Part shown: piece by piece, positions 8,336-20,482 of the stretch | How positions within the stretch are numbered: position 1 is the first letter of the stretch | Layout of the letters: the number at the start of each line of letters is the position of its first letter | Source: Ophiosphaerella korrae | Taxonomy: Eukaryota; Ascomycota; Dothideomycetes; Pleosporales; Phaeosphaeriaceae | Assembly (NCBI GenBank): GCA_028456385.1 | Contig: JALNQF010000544.1 | Location: forward strand, 1-24,032 | Direction of reading: 5' to 3' | DNA length: 24,032 nt | The notes under the pieces: model-generated | Databases searched by the model: none | Seen by the model: only the letters and a program-made list of their open reading frames with translations | What the model was told of the DNA's origin: nothing | Made by a program: the position numbers and the translations under genes

Positions 8336-11300
8336 TTAGAACTCCTCTAGTTTCTTAAAGTAGTTAAGATTCTCTTTTAGTTTCTATATTTTCTCCTATA
8401 GTTGTCTTTTTTTGTCTATACCTATCTATTCTACTAAGTAGTAGTTTCTTCTATTATAGAACTAATATACTAGGATTTCTTTAACTTCTTATTCTTCTTA
8501 TTCTCTATATATATCTACTTTGTATACAAGTAGTTTTACGTTTTATAGTACTTGTTCTAGTAGTACTACGTAGAATATTAGGTATATTCTTATCTTGCTT
8601 AGTAGCTTTAATTTAAATATAACTAGTGTAACTTCTTTCTTAATTTTGTATAGTCCTATCTTAACGTAGTCTAGTTTTAGACTTAGTTGTTTACTTTTAA
8701 TATTCTTTTGTACTAACTATACTTTTTTTCCTTCTTTAAATTAAGGTTCCTTTTTATATTTCTTGTTATAGTACTTAGCTATTTAATTGTGTAAGAATTC
8801 TACGTCTTATCTTAGTTAATTGTGTATATCTTTAAGTCTATTAGCAAAGTTTTCTCTTCTTAAAAACTAAGACGTCTATTCTCTTAGTATTCTATATATA
8901 TTAGGGTTAAATCTATAGTTTGTAAAAAAGAGTAATACTCTTATTACTATATTCTTTACGCTATTGTATACTAGTTATACTATAAGTAGTAGCTGTACCT
9001 AATTGTTCTAGTTATAGTTAAAGTAGTATCTTAAGTACTATTCTACTATCTAATTTATTTATTTAGATTATCTATTTATCTATAGGTAGTATACTATTAA
9101 TATTGTATATTTAATTCCTAATTGCGCTATTATTATTCTCTATAGTTTTAATATAAATCTTACATCTCTATCTATAATAATCTTATCTAGTAGTCTATAT
9201 TAGCTAATTATAGTTCCTAGAATCTAGTATATAGTAACCTCTATCCTACTTTTTTCTTTATATAGTCTAAAGTATAAGTACTTTATAAGCTTATCTACTA
9301 TTATTAAGATTCTATTATACTTAACTCCTAATATTAGGTCTTTAGACTTAGGTAGCTTCGTAATAAAGTCTATTATAATAACTCCCTATAGTTATTTTAG
9401 TACTTCTACTAGTTGTAGTATTCTATATAGTGCGTGTCTATTATACTTATTTCTCTAGTATTCTATATACTCTTGTAGTACTTCTATTACTAGTTATCTT
9501 GCTTTTAAAATATAGTAATCTTGTAGTAATCTATCTAATATCTTTTTAATACCTTAGTAACTATATACTAGTAATTTATAGAATTATTGTATAAATTCTC
9601 TCTAAATCTTCTTTAGAATATATATTCTTCTATAGGCTTAAGCTAGTTCTTCTTAGATCTCTAGTTTCTCTATTTCTTTAGATACTTCTTGCGTTGTTTT
9701 CTAAATCTATTCGTCTAGCTCGCTACTCTTTCTTTTAAGTGTTGCAGCTATTTTAGGTATATTTAGGATTAAATATCCTTCTTTGTTCTTTACTAGAACT
9801 ATACTAGTTATACTTACTTCTTTTTATAAGTCTAGTTTTCTACTTAAAGTATCTATAAATTAGTTATCTTTTCCTTTTATATATATAATTTCTAAATTAA
9901 ATATTAATAGGAATTCCTACTATCTTATATATTGTTATAATAATTCTTTATTTATTATAAATCCTATAAGATTCTTATAGTCTATATAGACCTTTATCTT
10001 ATACTTTACTCTTTATAGGTATACTCTCTATTATTTAAATACTTTGTAAACTACTAGTATCTCTTTGTTATAGATTAGATAGTTAAGTTCTACTAGCTTT
10101 ATTTTCTTAGAGAAGTATTTAACTAAGTATTCCTTTCTAGTCTCTAGGTCTTCCTATATTAGTACTATTCTATAGACTAAGTTAGATGCGTCTGTTTTTA
10201 CTATTACTAGTAGGTCTAGGTTATATATTTTAATAACTAGGTTCTCTATAAACTTCTTTTTAATCTTATTAAATACTTTATTATATTCTTTTATCTATTT
10301 AAATAGTATATCCTTCTTTATAAGCTTTGTTATTAGTTCTATATCTTTAGACTATCTTACTATTAACTTTTTGTAAAAGTTAGCTAGGCTATAAAATTAT
10401 TGTACCTCTTTTAGGTACTTTAGTGTTAGCTATTCGTTAATTAATCTAATCTTTTCTAGGTTAATCTTGATTTTTCCTAGTTCTATAATAAATCTAAGGA
10501 AATCTATTTCCTTTGTATAGAATTCGCATTTTCTTATTTTAAGAAATAGTTTATTTTCTACTAGCTTTTCTAGCACTTTATACATGTGTTATACGTATTC
10601 TTCTTCTATTTCTAAGAATATAAGGATATCGTCTAGGTATATAAATATAAATATATCTAAGTACTCTCTTAGTACTATGTTAATTCTTTCTTAGAAGGCT
10701 ACTAGTACGTTTATTAAGCTAAAGGGTATAACTATATACTTATATAGTCTATACTATATTCTAAACGCTATCTTCTATTTATTACCTTTCTTAATTCTAA
10801 TTTAATAGTAGGTATTCTAGATATCTAGTTTTATAAAGATTCTTACTTTTTATAGCCTATCTTATATTACATCTATTTATAGTAAGGGGTATTAGTTCTT
10901 GTTTATAATTGCGTTAGTCTTCCTAAAATCTACGCAAGGCCTTTTATTATTTATTCTTTTCTTGTCTATAAATATAAGTCTATAAGCTACTAAGGATTTA
11001 GATTCTTGTATCTATCCTTTCTTTAGTATATTCTTAATAAATACTTGTTTAGTCTTAGATTCTTCTTCTATCTTTCTATAGACTAGGCTCTATCCTATAT
11101 TTTTACTTTCTTCTATTTCTATCGCTAAATCCTATAGCTAATGTTTTAGAAGGTAGTCTTTAGGTTCTATAAGCTATTTTTCCTATTTCTTATATTCTTC
11201 TAGGAATTCTCCTTTGTATGTGCTGATGTTAGCTTTTAGCTTGTCTATTTTCTAATAGCTAATTTCTCCTATTCTCTAATTAATATATAGGTTAGTTATT

Positions 11301-13832
11301 TATAACTATAGTATACCTAGTATTATATCTTGTTTATTATTAATTGTTGTTATATCTATAACTATATTCTTAATCGTTATCTCTTCTAGTCTAAGCGTAG
11401 AGGGAACTATTTTAAACCTAATTAGTTTCTAGAATAGTTTTCCTTTAATCGTACTTAATTATTAAGGGTACTTCTTTATAGTATAGCTTATTCCTTATAT
11501 TTCTACAAACTTCTTTAATATAAAGTTTCTTGTAGCTCTACTATTAATTATTAATCGTACTTTCTTTCCTTAATAAGTACCTATTTTTATAATATATAGG
11601 CCTCTTATACCTTCTAGCTATTCTTGCTTAGGCGATTTTATAAATTATCTATTTTTCTATAGTTATAGCCTTACTTTAAGTTTATATTCCTTGTATTTTA
11701 AATATTTATTGTATATATATTTGTACTATAGTCCTCCTTAGAAGTATTTCTTAGATAGTCTATATCTTAGCCTTACTACTAAGTATCTATCTTCTAGGAT
11801 TATTTCCTATCCTTAGATATCTTCTACTAGAATTGCTCTTATATAATTATAGCTTCTTTTTCTTATAGGCTATATATTATTATTCGCTTTTAGGTTTCTA
11901 TATATAATACAATTCTTCTCTAGGTATAATATCTATAATACTTTAAAATATACTAAATGTTTTAGATCTATTATTTTGTTATTACCTTCCTAGTACTTAT
12001 CTTTTCTAGGCTTATCTATTATTAGGATATAGTATACTACTAGTACTTTTAGTATATAGGCTTTGTTAATCTATCGCGTTTTTCTTACAAGGTACTACTA
12101 TTCTTCTTGTATAAGTATTCTTCTTACTACTACTATATATTACTTTATCTATTCCTAGAATAGTATAAACTTTATTTCTTTAGGATTACGTACTTTCTAG
12201 TCTTTGTACGCTTCCTCTATACTTATAACTATTAAGTATATCTAAACAAACTTCTATTCTTTATTTTATTCCTCTATATCTATTATTATATAGCTATTGT
12301 AGCTATATATATCTAGCTAGGTATACTCTATACCTCTTATACTAACTTACTTCTTACTTTCTTATAGTTCTTTAGAAGAAGCTATAGTAGTCTCTTTATC
12401 TAGTGCTAGTCCTTTAGCCTAGATTAATAGGGTCTAGGGCTCTTCTCCTTCTAAATCTTCTATTAGTAGGTCTATTACGTGTACTATTTCTTTTAGCTAC
12501 GCTTTTATTCTTTCTTTTATTACTACTACTCTATTTCTCTATTATAGGAAGTATTTTACTTTTTATTTACTAGAAAAGTATATATAGTAGTTGTCTTTGT
12601 AATAAAAGGTCTAGTAGAGTATTATATATTATATTTTTTTACTCCTAGCTACTTTCTTTTAAGGTTTAGCCTATACTTGTAGTACTTCTTTCTTCTTCTC
12701 TATTATCTTTAACTAAGTTTCCTTATCTTTCTTGTAGTCCTTATTCTTGCAACTATTTATAAAGTGTCCTAGTTTCCTATATTTATAATATACTATATCC
12801 TATTTCTTCTTTAATTAGTAGTCTTTTGCATAGTAGCCTTTTTTACTATAGTTAAAGTACGTAAAGTCTTTATTCTTCCTTTTCTTTCTATCCTTGTTTG
12901 CGTTAAGGATTATAGGGTCTCTAGCGTCCTAGTTTCTAGTTTAGTTACTATACTTGTTCTTTTTCTATTCTCGAAGATTGTTATTGATTTAGATTGCCTA
13001 TTGTTTTAGGGCTTCTAGTATCCTAGGTTTCTTTATATAGATTATCTTATAGTAGATTTTCTTATTTAATCTTTATTTAAATTATAATATAAGAGCTAAT
13101 TCGTTCTACTCTATGTTTTATAATAGTTGTTTAAACTATAATATATACTTAGGTATACTCTTCTATTATAAGAGTCTCTTAAGTTTTTCTTTAGCTTGTT
13201 AGGTAATATCTATATCCCTAAATACTACTCTTATTTGTTTAGTAAAGTATTCGTAACTTCTAAAAATAGCTCTAGTTTCGTCCTTCTAGGTTATTAGTAA
13301 ATATATTGTGTAATCTATCTAGTAAGGCTTATACTATCTTATTACGTCTTCTTTAAAGTGTAGTCTAATATATATTACCTTCTTTTCTTCTATATCGAAG
13401 TGTAGTACTTATATATCTATCTAGAGTTATACTAATACTATAAAAGGTCTTAGTTTCTCTTTTATTCTATTAAACTTCTTAAGGACTAGTATCTTTAGTA
13501 GTTTCTTTGTTGCGCTTATTTCTAGTTGTTAGGTAATTAGTTCTATTTAGTTCTATCCTTTAATAATAGCTTTAATTTATACCTTATTCTATCTTAAGTA
13601 GTCCTATAGTTCTTTATTCTACGTTTTTAAGGCTTTAATTACTATTTTTATATCTTCTTTCTTAGAGATTAAGTTGTTTAAGTAGTCCTTAATTTATTTC
13701 TATATAGTGTTGTCTAATTTATAGCTACTTATAGGTGCCTTAGCTCCCTTTTTAGTTAAACTTTCTACTATTGTATTAGCTAGACTGTGCACTACTTACG
13801 CTTCGCTTCTTATAATAACTAAATTAGTAAGG
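8336..13832 (-). pseudogene. Gag-pol polyprotein of element D, RIP-inactivated
   Basis: A single-frame Ty3/gypsy polyprotein from just after the 5' LTR (13832) to TAA at 8338-8336. In order: gag domain; CCHC knuckle 1 starting at codon 12859 with its Cys and His codons now Tyr; knuckle 2 near 12770 retaining His and the last Cys; protease N-S-R-A at 11545-11534 (for D-S-G-A); reverse transcriptase Y-L-D-D intact at 10639-10628; RNase H; integrase with its first Asp at 9370-9368 (I-I-D-F-I). The integrase Glu has become Lys near 9070. A C-terminal chromodomain-like segment (Y-Y-L-V-x-x-I...) lies near 8340-8480. The landmarks from the knuckles to the stop are in register with no net indel. Many Gln and Trp codons are now stops, so it is dead. 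The true start codon is not visible. Confidence 0.9.
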
Positions 13833-13884
13833 TATTATAGGGTTACTAGGGTCGACTTCCTAATAACCTTAGAAGTATTAGTAG
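13833..13884 (-). repeat. 5' LTR of element D, inner fragment
   Basis: The 52 bp (TATTATAGGGTTACTAGGG...AGTAG) align with 7242-7293 of the other LTR with only transition differences. Interrupted at 13884 by element E. The final AGTAG is the left target duplication of E. Confidence 0.92.
13880..13884. other. Target site duplication AGTAG, left copy, element E
   Basis: AGTAG directly before the TGTTATAGG edge of E. The same pentamer follows E at 20961-20965, and the D LTR at 7289-7293 has it once. Confidence 0.92.
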
Positions 13885-14314
13885 TGTTATAGGCGTAACA
13901 GAAGGAATCGAGATAGAGCTAATCGATCCTAACTTAAGTACTAACGAAGCATAGGACGAGCGGGGTAACAATCTTGATTAGGAGACTGCATATAACTAGG
14001 ATACCTAGGGCGATCTATAATCTATAGACTCTTAGTATTAATAGATTATAGATTAAAGTAATCTATAATCTATTAGTCTTTATAACTATAGATTATAGAT
14101 TATGTTAAGTATATAGTTAGTAGGGATATATATCGTTAGGATAGTATTAGTAATTCAATCCTTTAACTACAGAACGCTAATACAAGATAGTTGTAAAACA
14201 TCTTCTATTGTTTATAGTTATTATAGATCTTAACGCGAACTTTTACTATTACCTTGTAATCTACTAACCCCTACTAGATAGGTACCTGTAGTCGACGACA
14301 AGAGGCCTATAACA
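13885..14314 (+). repeat. 5' LTR of element E (430 bp)
   Basis: TGTTATAGG...CCTATAACA. It contains one full 48-bp unit (14011-14058) and a partial one, with AATCTATAATCTAT and its inverse ATAGATTATAGATT. It retains more C and G than the 3' LTR. The part from GTATATAGTTAGTAG onward is recognisably similar to the D LTR. Confidence 0.94.
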
Positions 14315-14315
14315 C

Positions 14316-17300
14316 CTTACTAATTTAGTTATTACGAGGAGTAAAGCGTAAGTAACGCACAGTCTAGCTAATACAATAGTAGAAAGTTTAACTAAAACAA
14401 GTAAAGCCCCTAAGAGTAGTTATAAGTCTAATAGTACTACATAGGAAACAATTAAGGACTAAATTAACAATTTAATCTTAGATAAGGAAGATATAAAGAT
14501 AGTAATCGACGCTCTAGAAACGTAGAATAAAGAACTATAGGATTACGCGAAATAAAACAAAGTATAGATTAAGGCTATTATTAAAGGTTAGAACTAAATA
14601 GAATTAATTATACAACGCCTAGCAATAAGTGCTACAAAGAAACTGCTAAAAATACCTATCCTTAAGAAGTTTAATAGAACAAGGAAGAAACTAAGACCTT
14701 TTATAGCCTTAGCATAACTCTAAATAGACGTACAAGTACTATACTTTAATATAGAAGAGAAGAAGGTAATATACATTAGATTACACCTTAAAGAAGACGT
14801 AATAAGATAGTACGAACCTTACTAAATAGATTATACAACACATTCTCTAATAACCTAAAAGGATAAGACTAGAGCTATCTTTAAAAGTTATAAATACTTT
14901 ACTAAATAAATAAGAGTAGCATTTAGGGACATAGACATTACTAGACAAGCTAAAGAATAGCTAGAAAAGCTTATATAAAACTAGAGTATTCCTAAGTACG
15001 TATCCTAATTTAAGTAACTATCCTAAAACACAGAATAGAACAAGTTAGCCTTAATATTACAATTTAAACAAGAACTAAACTTAAAAATATAATACAAGAT
15101 AATCTATATAGAAAAACTAAGGACACTAGAAGCCCTAAAGTAATAAGTAATCTAAATTAACAATAATCTTTAAGAATAGAAAAAGAACAAGTATAGCACC
15201 TAAATTAGAAACCAAGATACTAGAGATCCTATAATCCTTAATACTAATAAGGATAAGAAAAAGAAGAAGAATAAAGACTTTACGTACTTTAACTATAGTA
15301 AGAAAAGCTACTACGTAAAAGACTACTATTTATAAAAAAAGAAGGATATAGTATACTATAAATATAGGAAACTAAAACACTTTATAAAAGACTATAGAAG
15401 TAAAGACCTAAAGAAAGAAACTTAGTTAAAAATAACTAAAAAGAAGAAAGAAGTACTATAAGCATAGGCTAAACCTTAAAAGAAGGTAGCTAAGAGTAAA
15501 GAAGTATAACATATAATACTCTATTAGACCTTTTATTACAATAACAACTACTATATATACCTTTCTAGTAAATAAAGAGTAGTATAGTTCCTATAGAAAT
15601 AGAGAAATAGAGTAGCTATAATAAAAGAAAATAGAATAAAAGCTTAGCTAGAAGAAATAGCTTAAGTAATATACTTACTAACAGAAGATCTAGAGAGAGA
15701 AGAGCCCTTAGTACTATTAATCTAGGCTAAAGGACTAGTATAAGATAAAGAGACTACTATAGCTTCTTCTAAAGAACTATAAGAAAGTAAGAGACAAGTT
15801 AGTATAAGAGGTATAGAGTATACCTAGCTAATAATATATAGCTACAATAGTCGCACAATAATAGAAATAGAGGAAAGAAATAAAAATTAGAAATTTATTT
15901 AAATATACTTAATAGTTATAAGTATAGAGGAACCGTACAAAGACTAGAAAGAATATAATCCTAAAGAAATAAAGTTTATACTATTTTAAGAATAGATAAA
16001 ATAGTATATAGTTATAGTAAGAAGAATACCTATAGAAAAAGAATAGTAGTACTTTATAAGAAAGACGCGATAGATTAACAAAGCCTATATACTAAGAGTA
16101 CTAGTAGTGTACTATATTTTAACAATAGATACACCTAGAAAAGATAAGTACTAAGAAGGAGATAACAAAGTAATAGATCTAAAACACTTAGTATATTTTA
16201 AAGTATTATAGATATTATACCTAGACAAAAATTATATTATATATAGAAACCCTAAAGTAAACAACAATATATAGCCTATAAAGAGAAGAGGCTATAACTA
16301 TATAAGAGTAATCCTAATAGAAGATATCTAAGGATAGGAAATAATCCTAGAAGATAGATACGTAGTAATAAGACCTAGCCTAAAACTATCTAAGAAATAC
16401 GTCTAAAGAAGACTATAGTACAAGTGTACGTATAACAAATATCTAAAATATAAAAAATATAAACTTAAAGTAAGACTATAGCCCTAAAAAGATAGACAAT
16501 TTACAAAATTACTAAAGTAAAAAAAACTAGAAGGTATAAGAGGCCTATATATTACAAAGATAGGTATATACTAAGAAAAGAAAGTACAATTAATAATTAA
16601 TAGTAGAGCAATAAGAAACTTTATATCTAAGAAGTTTGTAGAAACACAAGGAATACGTTATACAATAAAGAAATACCCTTAATAACTAAGTATAATTAAA
16701 GGAAAACTATTCTAGGAACCTATTAAGTTTAAGACAGTTCCCTCTACACTTAAATTAGAAAGAATAAAGATTAAAAATATAGTTATAGATATAATAACAA
16801 TTAATAATAAATAAGATATAATACTAAGTATACTATAGTTATAGATAACTAACCTATATATTAATTAGAGAACTAGAGAAATTAAGTACTATAAAATAGA
16901 CATATTAAAAGCTAATATAAATACTCGCAAAGGAGAATTCCTAGAAGAATACAAGAAATAGGAAAAATAGCTTATAGAGCTAGAAGATTACCTTCTAGAA
17001 TATTAACTATAGGACTTAGTAATAGAACTAGAAGAAAGTAAAAACGTAGAATAGAGCTTAGTCTACTAGAAAATAGAAGAAGAATCTAAAATTAAATAAG
17101 TATTTATCTAGAACGTAATAAAGAAAGGATAGATAAGAGAATCTAAATCCTTAGTAGTATATAGACTTATATTTGTAGATAAAAAAGAGATAAGTAATAA
17201 AAGGCCCTACGTAGACTTTAGAAAAACTAATATAGTTATAAATAAAAATTAATACCTACTACTATAAATTAACGTAATATAAGATAGGCTATAAAAAGTA

Positions 17301-19808
17301 AAAATCTTTATAAAACTAGATATTTAGAACGCCTACTACTAAATTAGAATTAAGAAAAGTAATAAATAGAAAATAGTATTTAGAATACAATATAGACTAT
17401 ACAAATATAGGGTTATACCTTTTAGCTTAATAAATACACTAGCAGCATTCTAGGAAAGAATTAATATAGTACTAAGAGAGTATTTAGACGTATTTATATT
17501 TGTATATTTAGACAATATCCTTATATTCTTAGAAATAGAGGAAGAATATATACAATACATATATAAAGTACTAGAAAAGCTAGTAGAAGCTAAAATATTC
17601 TTTAAAATAAGGAAATACGAGTTCTATATAAAGGAAACAGATTTCCTTAGATTTATTATAGAACTAGGAAAGATTAAAATTAACCTAAAAAAGATTAAGT
17701 TAATCTATAAATAGCTAATACTAAGGAACTTAAAAGAAGTATAATAATTTTATAGGTTAGCTAACTTTTATAGAAAGTTAATAATAGGATACTTTAAAGA
17801 TATAGAACCTATTACAAGGCTTATAAAGAAAGATATACTATTTAAATAGACTAAGGAATACGACGAGGTATTTAACAAAATTAAGAAGAAGTTTATAGAG
17901 AACCTAGTTATTAGAATATACAACCTAGACCTACTAGTAATAGTAAAAATAGACGTATCTAATTTAGTCTATAGAATAGTACTAATATAGGAAGACTTAG
18001 AGACTAAAAAAGAACACTTAGTTAAATACTTCTCTAAGAAAATAAAACTAGTAGAACTTAACTACCTAATCTATAACAAAGAAATACTAGTAATCTATAA
18101 AGTATTTAAGTAATAGAGAGTATACTTACAAAGAGTAAAATACTAAACAAAGGTCTATATAGACTACAAGAATCTTATAGGATTTATAATAAATAAAGAA
18201 CTATTATAATACTATATAAGATAGTAAGAATACCTATTAACGTTTAATATAGAAATTATACATATAAAAGAGAAAGATAACTAATTTATAGACGCCTTTA
18301 GTAGAAGACTAGATTTATAGGAAGAAGTAAACGTAACTAGTATAGTTCTAGTTAAGAACGAAGAAGGATATCTAGTCCTAAATATACTAAAAATAGCCGC
18401 AACACTTAAAAGAACAAGTAGTAAGCTAGACAAATAGATTTAGAAAATAATACACAAAGTACCTAAAGAAATAGAGAAACTTAAAACCTAAGAAGGACTC
18501 GTATAAGTATATAGAAGAACATATATCCTAAAAAAGATTTAAAGAGAATTTATATAATAATTCTACAAATTACTAGTATATAGTTACTAAGGTATTAACA
18601 AAATATTAGATAGACTCTTAAGGGACTATTATATCCTAAAGGTAAGATAACTAGTAATAGAAGTACTATAAGACTACATAGAATACTAGAGAAATAAGTA
18701 TAATAAACACGTACTATATAGAATACTACAACTAGTAGAAGTACTAGAATAACTATAGAGAGTTATTACAATAGACTTTATTATAAAGCTACTAAAGTCT
18801 AAAGACCTAATATTAGTAGTTAAATATAATAGAATTCTAATAATTATAGATAAACTTATAAAGTACTTATACTTTAGACTATATAAAGAGAAAAGTAGGA
18901 TAGAAGTTACTATATACTAGGTTCTAGGAACTATAATTAGTTAATATAGACTACTAGACAAAATTATTATAGATAGAGATATAAGATTTACATCGAAATT
19001 ATAGGAAATAATAACAGCGTAATTAGGAATTAGATATATAATATCTACAGCATACTATCTATAGATAGATAGATAATTAGAATAAATAAATTAAATAGTA
19101 GAATAGTACTTAAGATGCTACCTTAACTACAACTAGAATAACTAGGTATAGTTACTACCTATAGTATAGTTAGTATACAACAGCGCAAAGAATATAGTAA
19201 TAAGAGTATTACTTTTCTTTATAAACTATAGATTCGAACCTAATATATACTAGATACTAAGAAATTAGATATCTTAGTCTCTAAGAGGAGAAAACTTTAC
19301 TAATAGACTTAAGGATATATATAATTAATTAAGACAAGACGTAGAATTCCTATATAATTAAATAGTAAAATATTACAATAAGAAGTATAAATAGAGACCT
19401 TAATTTAGAAAGGGAGAAAAAGTATAGTTAGTACAAAAAAATATTAAGAGCAAACAGCCTAGCTTAAAACTAGACTACGTTAAGATAGGACTATATAAAA
19501 TTAAGAAAGAAGTTATACTAGTTATATTTAAACTTAAGCTACTAAACAAGATAAAGATACACTTAATATTCTACGTAGCACTACTTAAGATAGTACTATA
19601 AAACGTAGAACTACTAGTATATAAAGTAGATACGTATAGAGAATAAAAAGAATAGAAAGTTAAAGAAATCTTAGTATACTAGTTCTATAATAGAAGGAAC
19701 TACTATTTAGTTAAATAGATAAGAATAGATAAAAAAGGATAACTATAGGAAAAAATATAGAAACTAGAAGATAATCTTAATTACCCTAAGAAACTAGAAG
19801 AGTTCTAA
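14316..19808 (+). pseudogene. Gag-pol polyprotein of element E, RIP-inactivated
   Basis: About 1830 codons in one frame with no net indel. Order: gag N-terminus (V-T-H-S-L-A-N-T-I at 14352); gag core to about 15150; two CCHC knuckles at 15285 and 15354, Cys codons now Tyr; protease N-S-R-A at 16599; reverse transcriptase Y-L-D-N at 17505 (for Y-L-D-D, GAT to AAT); RNase H I-D-V-S near 17949; integrase zinc domain with His and Cys as Tyr near 18580-18700; integrase catalytic Asp at 18774, Asp at 18972 and Glu at 19080, exactly D,D35E; chromodomain-like end 19665-19805 (Y-Y-L-V-K...L-E-E-F); TAA at 19806-19808. The chromodomain suggests a chromovirus that targeted heterochromatin, by family analogy. 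Dozens of in-frame stops show it is inactive. No ATG is visible at the 5' end. Confidence 0.92.
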
Positions 19809-20482
19809 AATTAAAAACCTCTAGAACGCCTAGTAGCAAACTAAAAGAACTAATATTACTAATAATAGATAGAGAGACAATAGAGACGTCTAATATATAA
19901 TCTACTACAACAAACGCCTTATCTAAGTCTAGCTTAGCTTCTAGAGCTACTAGCTATTTAGCTAATTTCTTATTATTTAAGGCCTTTATCTTACAAAGAC
20001 AAGAGAGACGAGCTTAATTCTTTACTAGCTTACTCTACGCAAGCTCCTAGATACGCTTACGCTTAGCTTTAGCCTCTACGATTTAAGATAGTAATTTCTC
20101 TTAAGTCTAGTTAATAGCTTTCCCTATTATTATTAAGCCTAGATACAAGAATAAGTGTAATAAACGTACACTTAGAAAGAAAAACACTAGATACGTTATA
20201 AGAACTACGTATATTTATATAAATATACGCCTCGTAAGCTCTACTATTATTTGTAGAAATAATATAAGGAAAAGACTTAGAGTTTAATTTAGGAGAAGCG
20301 CAACAAGAACAAGAAAATATTTTAACACTATTGCGCAATACGCGATTAGTAAGAAGATAGTAACAGCGTATAGATAAAATAGGTATAAGGGAAGATAAAG
20401 AACTCTATATTAATAAAGAAACTAGACTAATAACTCTAGCCCTAAGATAGATAAATAAAGATCTACTTAGAAGGAGAGATAG
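19786..20482 (-). pseudogene. Antisense Cys-rich / Lys-rich gene inside element E
   Basis: Counterpart of the antisense gene in D. Part 1, read down from 20482, has V-I-S-L-V-S-L (as in D), R-N-S-V-K-I-F-S-C-S-C-C near 20335, and a C-x2-C ... Y-x2-Y-x8-Y pattern. It is open from about 20404 to a TAA at 20110. Part 2, one frame over, contains I-V-E-A-K-A-K-R-K (GAG at 20076-20074), C-L-C-K-I-K-A, L-E-A-K-L-D-L, I-L-D-V and L-L-L-G-V-L-E, to TAG at 19788-19786. About five in-frame stops fit Gln, Arg or Trp codons after RIP. The frame offset between parts equals that in D. A 58-bp segment GTAGAG...CTAG aligned to the D candidate intron would also restore the frame. No ATG is seen. Function unknown. 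Confidence 0.7.
20469..20482 (+). promoter_or_regulatory. Polypurine tract of element E
   Basis: AGAAGGAGAGATAG directly upstream of the 3' LTR, matching in place and composition the tract in D. The antisense gene reads through it on the other strand. Confidence 0.8.

Larger units (their letters stand above)
7683..8358 (+). pseudogene. Antisense Cys-rich / Lys-rich gene inside element D
   Basis: A reading frame opposite to gag-pol, between the 3' LTR and the end of gag-pol. Part 1 (frame from 7683; open back to 7668 inside the LTR, no ATG seen) contains R-N-K-V-K-I-F-P-C-A-R-Y near 7830 and a C-x2-Y-x6-C ... Y-x2-C-x8-Y pattern, which fits paired CxxC zinc-binding sites with Cys changed to Tyr. 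Part 2, one frame over from about 7964, reads E-A-K-A-K-R-K at 8074, then C-L-C-K-I-K-A, A-L-E-A-K-I-D-L and L-L-L-G-V-L-E, to TAA at 8356-8358; the last 98 codons hold one internal stop. A 46-bp GTAAGT...TAG segment (7918-7963) would join the frames, but it would cut the second CxxC, so a frameshift is an alternative. Element E has the same gene (19786-20482). Function unknown; DNA or RNA binding is a guess from the layout. Confidence 0.72.

Noticed and set aside
14315..14335. tRNA primer-binding site after the 5' LTR of E
   Set aside because: No TGG start or recognisable tRNA 3' end complement; the equivalent bases in D are also uninformative. RIP may have erased it, and I found no convincing self-priming match to the LTR.
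20111..20338. The 75-codon frame as a stand-alone gene
   Set aside because: It begins with TTG, and similarity to the D copy extends upstream of 20338 and, in another frame, down to 19786, so it is a fragment of the antisense gene.
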